Of a stretch of 13,508 nucleotides of DNA, positions 1-6,620 are shown one piece after another (positions within the stretch are counted from its first letter, which is position 1; the number at the start of each line of letters is the position of its first letter). Source of the stretch: Candidatus Latescibacterota bacterium (GTDB lineage: Bacteria; Latescibacterota; 4484-107; B68-G9). The position numbers and the translations under genes are program-made. The stretch lies in assembly GCA_012962735.1 (NCBI GenBank), contig DTXA01000209.1, positions 1 through 13,508 on the forward strand. Reading direction: 5' to 3'. Under the pieces are notes generated by a model, which ran no database searches, was not told where the DNA came from, and saw only the letters and a list, made by a program, of their open reading frames with translations.

Positions 1-312
1 TAAGAAGACCAAATCTATGTTCTGAAAAGCCCGAAGGTCGCACGCCTTGGCGTCCAAGATCGCCATCTCCGGGGGCTCGGGAACTTCTCCCCCGAAGTAC
101 TCCAACATCCTCCCACGGGCCTCGTAGAAGGTCCCCTTCAGCGGCTCCACCACTCGTACCGGCGTGAAGGGAATATCGAAGGCCGTTTCCTCGTCCACCC
201 GCCTCAACCGCAGGCCGAACTCGGTCTCCCGGGGGCCGTAGGTCAAGCGGCCACGACATACAGTCCTCCAGAGGGCAGCCAGGTGCTCCGATGGTAGGAA
301 GAAGAGAGGCAT
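1..312 (-). CDS. Partial iron-sulfur subunit, sulfhydrogenase-beta/AsrA-like (N-terminus)
   Basis: The frame is open from an ATG at 312 to the left edge (104 codons), so the C-terminal part is outside the window. The start reads MPLFFLPSEHLAALW. A central 'P-K-F-Y-A-R-MLEYF' stretch (about residues 56-72) and the end 'AKACDLRAFQNIDLVF' resemble the conserved 'GVRPCDLxAxxxLDxVF' block of 4Fe-4S dicluster proteins related to hydrogenase/sulfur reductase beta subunits and anaerobic sulfite reductase subunit A. In that family the [4Fe-4S] cysteines come later and carry electrons between a flavoprotein and the catalytic subunit. The ribosome site is poor (GGAAA, close to the ATG). The gene follows a sigma-54-type promoter and is probably the first of an operon running out of view. 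The family call rests on N-terminal motifs only; the cluster-binding part cannot be seen. Confidence 0.62.
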   Translation of the reverse strand, partial: MPLFFLPSEHLAALWRTVCRGRLTYGPRETEFGLRLRRVDEETAFDIPFTPVRVVEPLKGTFYEARGRMLEYFGGEVPEPPEMAILDAKACDLRAFQNIDLVFL

Positions 313-324
313 AGTTTCCAACGT

Positions 325-358
325 GAGATTATGTGAAAATGATTCTTTTCACAATCTC
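325..358. promoter_or_regulatory. Long palindrome in the leader of the iron-sulfur gene
   Basis: TGTGAAAA (332-339) and TTTTCACA (346-353) are perfect inverted arms around a 6-nt centre. The symmetry extends outward through GAGAT (325-329) and ATCTC (354-358), with a 2-nt bulge on the left. It lies between the predicted transcription start near 363 and the ATG at 312, so it is either an operator that blocks early elongation or an RNA hairpin at the 5' end. The TGTGA/TCACA ends recall CRP, FNR and Rex sites, but the half-site spacing is too long for any of them. Confidence 0.55.
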
Positions 359-373
359 AGGTTTATTATTAAA

Positions 374-389
374 AGCAATATTTGTACCA
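374..389 (-). promoter_or_regulatory. Sigma-54 (-24/-12) promoter
   Basis: On the minus strand the sequence is TGGTACA-N4-TTGCT, matching the RpoN consensus TGGYACG-N4-TTGCW at all but one position and with the exact GG-to-GC spacing. Transcription should start near position 363 and run left into the iron-sulfur gene at 312. The surroundings are AT-rich, unlike the neighbouring coding DNA. Three tandem palindromes 98 to 172 bp upstream are where enhancer-binding activators of this polymerase form normally sit, which greatly strengthens the call. Confidence 0.7.
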
Positions 390-452
390 TATTCTCACCT
401 CAGGGGAAACGGCCTACGGTGTGCTATCCGGATGTGCCGGGACGAGGTCATG

Positions 453-470
453 TGGGACATTTATGTCCCA
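453..470. promoter_or_regulatory. Activator site 1: TGGGACA-N4-TGTCCCA
   Basis: This is a perfect 7+4+7 palindrome (TGGGACA at 453-459, TGTCCCA at 464-470); the inner bases extend the symmetry to 8+2+8. Its centre is about 98 bp upstream of the predicted sigma-54 start, a usual distance for an NtrC-type enhancer site. It is the best of three related copies. The binding protein is not encoded in the window. Confidence 0.62.
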
Positions 471-506
471 TAATAGATATGTATAAATTTTATTTCAACT
501 TATCTG

Positions 507-524
507 TGGGACAAAAATGTCTCA
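507..524. promoter_or_regulatory. Activator site 2: TGGGACA-N4-TGTCTCA
   Basis: This is the second copy of the 7+4+7 palindrome, with one mismatch in the right arm and one further G:C pair outside (506/525). Its centre is 54 bp from the centre of site 1, about five helical turns, so both would face the same side of the DNA. Confidence 0.58.
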
Positions 525-526
525 CT

Positions 527-544
527 TGAGAAACGGATGTCCCA
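527..544. promoter_or_regulatory. Activator site 3 (one good half): TGAGAAA-N4-TGTCCCA
   Basis: The right arm (538-544) is perfect; the left arm (527-533) matches TGGGACA at five of seven positions. Its centre is 20 bp from that of site 2, close to two helical turns, which suggests cooperative binding. It is weaker alone than in the context of sites 1 and 2. Confidence 0.42.
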
Positions 545-610
545 CCATGCAATATATCTCCAAGAAATGATCGTTCAATTTAAGGAGGACTTCCTTATAA
601 CCCCAAGCGG

Positions 611-3600
611 TCAACGTCCCGCGAAGCTTCCCCGGAGAGCCTCGAGGTACTGCCGGACCAGAGGCCGATACGCCTCTGGGGCCTCCTTCAAGACCTCCCG
701 CACTAAGGCCTCCCACTCGTCCCCCCGGAGGGCGTCCGGAGGCAAGGGCCCCGGGCTTACGGCTCGATATTCCCCGGGCCGCTGCGCCTCCCTCTTCCTG
801 CTGTACCCCCTCCTCCGCAGGGAGCGCTGAGCGTCTAAGAGACGGGAGAGTATCTTCTCCTGTCTCCTCCGGGTGTCCTGGTCTATCCTTCGCTCCCTCA
901 GCGCCTTTTCCACCTCCTCCATTTCCTCGACCACCCTGTCCAACCTTCCGGCCGTACCAGCCCTCCCACCTGTCCGGCGCAGGAGCTCCTCCAAGGCTTT
1001 CCTTATGGCGGCCTGCTGGACAGCCAACCTGTCTAAAAGCTCCTCCTGCGAAGGTCCGATCTCCCTCCCGAGAAGCCCCTCGGTCCCCCGGTTTATGGCC
1101 TCCTGTGCCCTGACCATCCTACGAAGTTCAGCCAACATCTCCTCGGTCCCCATCCCCGCTGGGGAGCCCCTGGCCCGCCTCTGGGCCAGGTACAGCAGCC
1201 ACAGGGCTCGCCGTAGGGGAGGCAGGACCTCCCGCATCCTCGCCCGGGCGGCTACGGGAGGATGCCCCTCCTCGAGCGCCTCCACCACCCCCTGCATCCG
1301 GCGTAGGGCCTCCCCCACCGAGGCGCCCACCTCCGGGGGCACGAGGAATGTCTTGCCCGAGACCTTGTACAGCCGTTCCGCAGAGCGCCGGAGCCCTTCG
1401 GCCAACTCTCCCTGGAACACAGAAAGCTCGGCCCGGGATGCGTCCGCCTGGGACAGTTCCTCCTGTCGACCCGTCAGGTACATCACATCCCAGATAACCC
1501 TCCTCAGCTCCCCCAATACATCCTCCCGCCACCCCGTGGCCATGCGCTCCCTCAGATCCGAGAGAGAACTTACCAGGGACTCCAGCTCATCCTTCGCCGC
1601 CTTCCCCGGCCCCATCGCCCTGCCCAAATCCCCCCTCCTGAGGGCCTGGGCCGCCTCTGCCGCCTTCTCATCTGTGCCCCAGGTCTTCAGGGAGTCCGCC
1701 AGGCCCCCGACCTCCCGCCAGGGCGCAGGGGGATGCCTCCGCAGCAGCTCCGAGAGTTCCCGAAGCCGCTTCCCCAATCTCCTGATCTCCTCCCGTATGC
1801 GCTCCTCCTCCCTGGCCATCTGTACGGGGTCCTCCTTGGCGCGCCGCAACACCTCCTCCTGGCGCCGGGCCAGCTCTTCGGCGGTTTTGATTAAGGCGTC
1901 CATCTCGGCCTGGGCCTTCATCCGCTCTAAAAGGGAGAGCGAGCGGTCCAGGGTGCGCCGGAGGTCCTCTAAAGAGAAGTCTATACGCTCTAAAGCTCTC
2001 CGGAGGACCTCCGGGTCCCTGGCCTCCAAGGCTCTCTGGACCTGCTCTAAGGCCTTCATCAGCTCCGGGGGCAGGGCCTCCCTCAGCAGCTCCCCGATCT
2101 TCCGGAGCTTCTCGAGGGTATCCCTCAGCAGCACCTCCCCCCGCTCCATCCGCTCCCCCGCGGCCTTCCATCGCTCCGAGAGCCTCCGAAGCTCCCGAGA
2201 GGCCTCCCCAGCCCTACGGGCGAGTTCCTCCGCCTCCTTCTGCGTCTCCCAATCCAACTTCCCCTCCCGTAGAAGCTTCCTCCTCACCTCTCGGGCTTGC
2301 CTCCGGACCCCCTCCGCCTCCCGGGACAGCGACGCTACGGCCTTGGAGGTTATGTAACGTTCTTCCTCCCACGCCTGGAACAGCTCCTCCACCGAGGGAA
2401 AGCGCAGGAAGCGTTCCTCGCTCCGGGCTTGCTTGGGCCCGGAGACCTGGTCATTGTCCCAGGCCTCGGCCCAGTAGCGCACCCTGTCGCCGGGGATGAG
2501 GTTCAAGAAGCCCAAGTCCCACAGGTACGCCACCTCCGTCCGTGCATCGCCCGGCCGTATCTCCAAAGGCATGTACACCGCCAGATCCGTCCCCTCCCTC
2601 TTGTAGGCCAGCCGGAGGCGGGTTATGCCGAAATCGTCCTCGGCCTCTATCCGGAGGGGCACCTGCATATCCTCACCGAGCTCGTACTCCCCCTCCGGAA
2701 AACGAACCCTGACCGAAGGAGGCTCGTCCCTCAGGGGAAAGACAGGATAGGGGATGGGGTCCTCGTTGGACACGCCTGAGGTGTCCCATATACACACCCT
2801 GTACGTGTCCTCCTCCCGCACTGCGAAAGTGCCCTGGGCCCTCCGGCCCTCCACCTTCATAGGCACTTCCTCCCCACCCTCGAAGCGCATTACGGCCCGG
2901 CCCAGAGGTTTGTTGGCCACGACCTCCACCCGCACTTGGGTGCCGACAAGGGCCCGCACCTCCCCTCCCTCCTCGTACCTGGGGGCGAGGCCAGTGTACC
3001 CGGGGAAGGAGAGGAAGGTCCCGATCCTTCGCACAGCAGGTCTCTTCCATACCGAGATCCGGTACATCGGGCTCTCGGCCTCCCCCGCTCGCACCAGGTA
3101 GGACACCGTATCCCGTAGGGCCCTGAACCTGTACGCCACCTCCTTGCTGCCCCGTGTGGGCACCCGGACCTCCTCCCACCGTCCCACCCCGCCCTCTTTT
3201 ACGTACACGGCCACCTCAGGGGGGAGCTTCCCCTCCACCTGTACCCGAACCGTACAGTCCTCCCCCTCCACCACGGTCGTGTCCCCCGGGAGTACCGAGA
3301 CCCTGATGTGGTCCGGAGGTAAGAAGCGGGTCCGGGGATGGGCCAGACGGAGGGGAGCTTCGGGCCAGAGGAGAAAGGCTAACGCAAAGGCCGGCAAAGA
3401 GATTCCAAAAACTCGGGCAGCTCTTCGTACTCCCTTCCGGTCCACGAGGTGCCCCCTATCCACACCCTCCAGCCTCCGGGCCGTGTCCTCGGCCAAGGCC
3501 TCTATCATGTGGACCGAGTATCCCTCCGGGTTGTGCTCCCTCCTGGACCATAGCTGTAGGGAGGCGGTGAGCTCGTCCCGCAGCTCCGGGAAGGCTCCCT

Positions 3601-3883
3601 CTACATCCCCAGCGAGCGTCTCCAAGGACATCCGGCGGAATAGGGGCCACAAGGCCTGAAGCACGAGCGCCGAAAGCCCGACCCCCCCGACCAGGCACCA
3701 GAGCGCCCATTTGGCTGGGGGAGGGAGATATATCAGACCCTCTAAGGCCAAAGCTCCCGAGGCCGAGAAGAACAAAAGGGCTCCGGTCCACAGGAGCCTC
3801 CGGGTCGTATCGACCCCCTGTCTCCTCCTCCGGAGGACCTTAAGCCATTCCTCTATGTATCTATATGCGTCTTCCGGTTTCAT
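611..3883 (-). CDS. DUF4175-type membrane protein with long coiled coil
   Basis: The protein has 1090 residues and its biochemical function is unknown. A short charged N-terminus (MKPEDAYRYIEEWLKVLRRRR) is followed by two hydrophobic helices (about 30-53 and 58-82), a third near 155-176, a beta-rich extracytoplasmic region (about 180-510) with Ig-like 'F-P-x-Y-T' and 'D-D-F-G-I' signatures, and then several hundred residues of Arg/Glu/Leu-rich coiled coil. It closes with 'EAPEAYRPLVRQYLEALR', like the tail 'P-x-x-Y-R-x-L-V-x-x-Y-F-x-A-L' common in these proteins. The layout fits DUF4175 proteins, often found near MoxR/Bat-type genes, none of which are here. I chose ATG 3883, preceded by GGGG and 32 nt past the previous stop; a start at 3931 would overlap the acyltransferase and adds a short tail encoded by an intergenic repeat. 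No clear terminator follows. Confidence 0.72.
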   Translation of the reverse strand: MKPEDAYRYIEEWLKVLRRRRQGVDTTRRLLWTGALLFFSASGALALEGLIYLPPPAKWALWCLVGGVGLSALVLQALWPLFRRMSLETLAGDVEGAFPELRDELTASLQLWSRREHNPEGYSVHMIEALAEDTARRLEGVDRGHLVDRKGVRRAARVFGISLPAFALAFLLWPEAPLRLAHPRTRFLPPDHIRVSVLPGDTTVVEGEDCTVRVQVEGKLPPEVAVYVKEGGVGRWEEVRVPTRGSKEVAYRFRALRDTVSYLVRAGEAESPMYRISVWKRPAVRRIGTFLSFPGYTGLAPRYEEGGEVRALVGTQVRVEVVANKPLGRAVMRFEGGEEVPMKVEGRRAQGTFAVREEDTYRVCIWDTSGVSNEDPIPYPVFPLRDEPPSVRVRFPEGEYELGEDMQVPLRIEAEDDFGITRLRLAYKREGTDLAVYMPLEIRPGDARTEVAYLWDLGFLNLIPGDRVRYWAEAWDNDQVSGPKQARSEERFLRFPSVEELFQAWEEERYITSKAVASLSREAEGVRRQAREVRRKLLREGKLDWETQKEAEELARRAGEASRELRRLSERWKAAGERMERGEVLLRDTLEKLRKIGELLREALPPELMKALEQVQRALEARDPEVLRRALERIDFSLEDLRRTLDRSLSLLERMKAQAEMDALIKTAEELARRQEEVLRRAKEDPVQMAREEERIREEIRRLGKRLRELSELLRRHPPAPWREVGGLADSLKTWGTDEKAAEAAQALRRGDLGRAMGPGKAAKDELESLVSSLSDLRERMATGWREDVLGELRRVIWDVMYLTGRQEELSQADASRAELSVFQGELAEGLRRSAERLYKVSGKTFLVPPEVGASVGEALRRMQGVVEALEEGHPPVAARARMREVLPPLRRALWLLYLAQRRARGSPAGMGTEEMLAELRRMVRAQEAINRGTEGLLGREIGPSQEELLDRLAVQQAAIRKALEELLRRTGGRAGTAGRLDRVVEEMEEVEKALRERRIDQDTRRRQEKILSRLLDAQRSLRRRGYSRKREAQRPGEYRAVSPGPLPPDALRGDEWEALVREVLKEAPEAYRPLVRQYLEALRGSFAGR

Positions 3884-3918
3884 GGGGACCCCAAAAAGTA
3901 TCTGAGGGGCTATATTCA
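3882..3918 (-). repeat. Intercistronic repeat, copy A
   Basis: On the minus strand this spacer reads TGAATATAGCCCC, six bases, then ACTTTTTGGGGTCCCCAT. The same two ends occur around 9962-10012 (copy B). CCCC and GGGG can pair to give a small hairpin. The copy spans the junction between the acyltransferase and the DUF4175 gene and supplies the G-run in front of the DUF4175 ATG. Confidence 0.45.
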
Positions 3919-4674
3919 CACCCCTTCCCATCCCTGGTTCTCCAAAAGCTGCTCAGGAGGTACGTCCTTCCACACGGCAGCAGGGACACCTTTAACTATC
4001 TTCCTGGGCGGCACATCCTTGGTGACTACAGCTCCGGCTGCCACTAAGGCGTCCTCCCCCACCTCTATCCCCGGAAGCACCACCGCGCCCGCACCTATCC
4101 TTCCCCCCCTCCTCACCGTCACCCCCTTGAAATGCCCGAGCCTCTCCTTGGTCCTCCCCAAAAACTTATCGTTTGATGTGGTGACCTGAGGCGCGATGAA
4201 AACCCAGTCCTCCAACACCGAGTACGCCGTGATATAACATTCGGTCTCCAGCTTGCAGAACCGCCCCACGGTGCACCCGTTCTCCACCGTGACCCCCCGT
4301 CCTACGATGGTCCCCTCCCCCACGGTCGTGCGCTCTCGCACGGTGGCCAGGTCCGCCACGAACACCCTCGACCCCAAGACTGCCCCCCGGTACACCACTG
4401 CCCCAGCCCCGATGATGCATCCGTCCCCGATATCCAAAGGCGGCAGGTCGGGGCCCGGCTGCAACACACTTATGGCCCCCCGCATGGGAAGCTTGCCTAA
4501 GACTGCCCCGTCGTCTATGCGCACCCCGTCCCCTATGCGGGTGTCCCTGTGGACGACCACGTGGTGTCCGATACAGCAGTCCCTGCCGACCACCGCACCC
4601 TCTTCTATCACCACACCGTACCCCAGCTCCGTCCCCTGGCCTATCCGGGCGCTCTCGTGGATGTGCCGCTCCAT
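3916..4674 (-). CDS. Left-handed beta-helix (hexapeptide) acyltransferase
   Basis: The protein has 252 residues made almost wholly of hexapeptide repeats ([LIV]-G-x-x-x-x), for example 'ARIGQGTELGYGVVIEEGAVVG' and 'IGAGAVVLPGIEVGEDALVAAG'. The end 'GAVVTKDVPPRKIVKGVPA' and the insert 'APQVTTSNDKF' are typical of the WbpD/WlbB/PglD-like group that acetylates amino groups on nucleotide-linked sugars with acetyl-CoA; this group works as trimers in the cytoplasm. At 252 residues it is longer than the roughly 190 usual there, because of extra N-terminal coils. The exact sugar cannot be told. Its ATG directly follows the TAG stop of the upstream gene, with GGGAGG six bases before it, so translation is probably coupled. 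It may act on surface glycans together with the epimerase-like gene at the head of the cluster. Confidence 0.82.
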   Translation of the reverse strand: MERHIHESARIGQGTELGYGVVIEEGAVVGRDCCIGHHVVVHRDTRIGDGVRIDDGAVLGKLPMRGAISVLQPGPDLPPLDIGDGCIIGAGAVVYRGAVLGSRVFVADLATVRERTTVGEGTIVGRGVTVENGCTVGRFCKLETECYITAYSVLEDWVFIAPQVTTSNDKFLGRTKERLGHFKGVTVRRGGRIGAGAVVLPGIEVGEDALVAAGAVVTKDVPPRKIVKGVPAAVWKDVPPEQLLENQGWEGV

Positions 4675-6609
4675 CTATACCTCCCATGGAAACCTCGTCC
4701 GGAGGAGGTCCGGAATCCCCTCGTAGAAAGGCCCCGGGCCGCAAAGTATGAAGTGCGCCTCGACCAGCCTGTCCCCACGGACCAGCTTGACCAAAACCCA
4801 GTTCCACCCCGCTTTCATCCGCACATCCCGGTAGAAACGACCGTACCCCCCGTAATTGGGCCGGGGATGGTGGTTGGGATCGAAGACCTCCAGAACTTGC
4901 TCCCCGTTCATCCAGACCCGCACCCCTGCGTTCGTGGGCAGCCCCACCCGGACCGTCCGCTCCTCCGGGCCCCAGAAGTAGTGCCTAAGGTAGATCACCC
5001 CGGGTCTTCCGTCGAAGAAGCTTTCCACGGGCAATTCGCTTTCAGGGAAATAGACCTCCGTCCAGCGCACCTCCTGCCCCTCCCTGCCCTCCCAAGACCC
5101 TTCCGGTGCGAGCGGGTTGGAAAGCTCGGGCCCGTACTTCACATCTAAGTCGTTTCCGACAGCGGTGAACGGTCCGGCCGCCAGCCACTTGGATTCTCCC
5201 ACGAGCACCACCGGGATGGCCGGAAGGGCCGGACGGCTGGACGGGACGACCTCTATGTAGAAGCGGTTGGACGGGGTCACAAAGGCCGGCCCCTGTGCGG
5301 AGACCTCGAAGTTCAACCCCACCTTCCCCCCGGGCGGCAAGACCATCCGTTGAGCGCCCGGGGAAACCTCCCAACCTTCCGGCTCCTTTAGCTCCACCTC
5401 CACCTCCAAGGGGATAGGGGAAGTACTCTCCAGTCGCACCCCCACCTTCCTCCTCAGCCCGAAGCGAACCGTCGGTCTGCCGAGGTAGTCCACCCGCACC
5501 CTCAGAGTGGGGAGCTCGTAAGCCACCTCCCACGGGCTGCGCCTCCAGAGGTCCTCCAGGGCCCCCATATCCCCGGCATCCCACTCCCCCTCCCCGGAGC
5601 CGACCTGCACACCGGCATCCGAGATGGCCAACAGCTTCCTCCCCATCCGACAGGTTCGTTCGGTCAGCTCGGAGAGGGTCTTCGGAGGGGAGAAGTGTCG
5701 GATCCCCCCCCAGTCTATATTGGTGGCTATCCCGTCCCCCAAAGGCTCCGTCCACTTCCGGGGCAACCCGCTCCTGCCGTAAATTATCCCCAAGATGGCC
5801 CCTAAGGTGGCACCGGTGCAGTCGGTGTCGTACCCGCAGTTCACGGCGGCGCAGAGCGACCTCCCGAAGTCTCCATCTCCCTCCAACCAACCCAAAACGA
5901 CGAAGGCTATGTTCTGAGGGACATCGGTGAAGTTGGAGCTACCGTGGACCTCCAATATCCTCGCCCTGACTTCAGCCCAGTCCTCCAATTCCCCGTACCA
6001 CTGAAGGGTATCCCGCACCGCCCGGGCCACCCGACAGTCCTCGGGGATCGCCCCGAGCCCTATCTCTATCAAGCGATCTCTATCAGATATGAAGAAAGCG
6101 GCGCTTTCTAAGGCGGCCAAGAAGACCTCCCCGTATGTACCCTCCCCTCCCGCATGGTCCACTATGGCATCCTCATAGGCCAGCCTCGCCGCCAACTCGG
6201 GGCATCCGGGCGCCACACATGCCCATATCTCCGACCTTATGGGAGCGCCCATGCTATCCTTAAACCAGTTGTTGTACGCCCCCGAAAGCGGGGGAGGGAG
6301 ACCCATGCGCAGGTTGGTCTTGGCTATGCCGTATTCGTCCCAGTTGTAGAACACGTGGTCCAACCAACGCCCGGCTAAGACCCTGGCGTCCAGGGAAGAA
6401 CTGAACTTCTCCAAAGCATCCAGCCATATGAGCTGTAGCTCTAAATCGTCGTTCGGTATACCTCCCTCCTTAAGCTCCGGATACCAAGACAGCTTGTGCG
6501 GTCCCCTCTGCCCCTCCACCGGAGCCCCTAAGGTCCCGCCGGCGTTCTTACCCTGCCAACACCCGTACACCTTGTCCCAATATACTTCGGGCTCTATCCC
6601 TGTCGGCAT
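4675..6609 (-). CDS. ADP-ribosylglycohydrolase family protein with C-terminal beta-sandwich
   Basis: The protein has 644 residues. Residues 8 to about 300 carry ADP-ribosylglycohydrolase (DraG/ARH) motifs: 'GKNAGGTLGAPVEG' (20-33), the acidic metal pair N-D-D (53-55) and 'GYDTDCTGATLG' (259-270), whose D-T-D (261-263) binds metal. Family members remove ADP-ribose from proteins or small molecules using Mg2+; others have unknown substrates. The C-terminal 340 residues are a beta-rich region and then a domain with 'VRVWMNGEQVLEVF' and 'AGWNWVLVKLVRG', typical of carbohydrate-binding-like sandwich modules in proteins acting on glycans. No signal peptide is visible. ATG 6609 is chosen for TAGGAGGG just before it; the frame is open to 6669, inside the previous gene. 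It abuts the acyltransferase without a gap. A role in sugar metabolism instead of protein deADP-ribosylation is possible. Confidence 0.85.
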   Translation of the reverse strand: MPTGIEPEVYWDKVYGCWQGKNAGGTLGAPVEGQRGPHKLSWYPELKEGGIPNDDLELQLIWLDALEKFSSSLDARVLAGRWLDHVFYNWDEYGIAKTNLRMGLPPPLSGAYNNWFKDSMGAPIRSEIWACVAPGCPELAARLAYEDAIVDHAGGEGTYGEVFLAALESAAFFISDRDRLIEIGLGAIPEDCRVARAVRDTLQWYGELEDWAEVRARILEVHGSSNFTDVPQNIAFVVLGWLEGDGDFGRSLCAAVNCGYDTDCTGATLGAILGIIYGRSGLPRKWTEPLGDGIATNIDWGGIRHFSPPKTLSELTERTCRMGRKLLAISDAGVQVGSGEGEWDAGDMGALEDLWRRSPWEVAYELPTLRVRVDYLGRPTVRFGLRRKVGVRLESTSPIPLEVEVELKEPEGWEVSPGAQRMVLPPGGKVGLNFEVSAQGPAFVTPSNRFYIEVVPSSRPALPAIPVVLVGESKWLAAGPFTAVGNDLDVKYGPELSNPLAPEGSWEGREGQEVRWTEVYFPESELPVESFFDGRPGVIYLRHYFWGPEERTVRVGLPTNAGVRVWMNGEQVLEVFDPNHHPRPNYGGYGRFYRDVRMKAGWNWVLVKLVRGDRLVEAHFILCGPGPFYEGIPDLLRTRFPWEV

Positions 6610-6612
6610 ATG

Positions 6613-6620
6613 CCCTCCTA
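6613..6620 (-). promoter_or_regulatory. Shine-Dalgarno TAGGAGGG fused to a stop codon
   Basis: The TAG stop of the flavoprotein gene (6618-6620) is also the first part of the ribosome site TAGGAGGG for the ADP-ribosylglycohydrolase, 3 nt before ATG 6609. This decides that start over the upstream in-frame codons. Confidence 0.75.

Noticed and set aside
332..353. CRP, FNR or Rex site at the leader palindrome
   Set aside because: TGTGA and TCACA are 12 nt apart; CRP needs 6, and Rex TTGTGAA-N4-TTCACAA is 6 nt shorter. A Fur box is not matched either.
581..597. TAAGGA/TCCTTA inverted repeat after the DUF4175 stop, as a terminator
   Set aside because: The stem is only 6 bp and AT-rich, and no U-run follows on the minus strand.
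873..2357. Long plus-strand open frame (494 codons) opposite the DUF4175 gene
   Set aside because: It is Ser/Arg-rich antisense shadow of a coiled-coil gene with biased codons; it has no family motifs, while the minus frame has clear domains.
2787..2793. Further TGTCCCA half-sites (also near 2458, 6563, 10963)
   Set aside because: They are single half-sites inside coding sequence with no partner arm, expected by chance.
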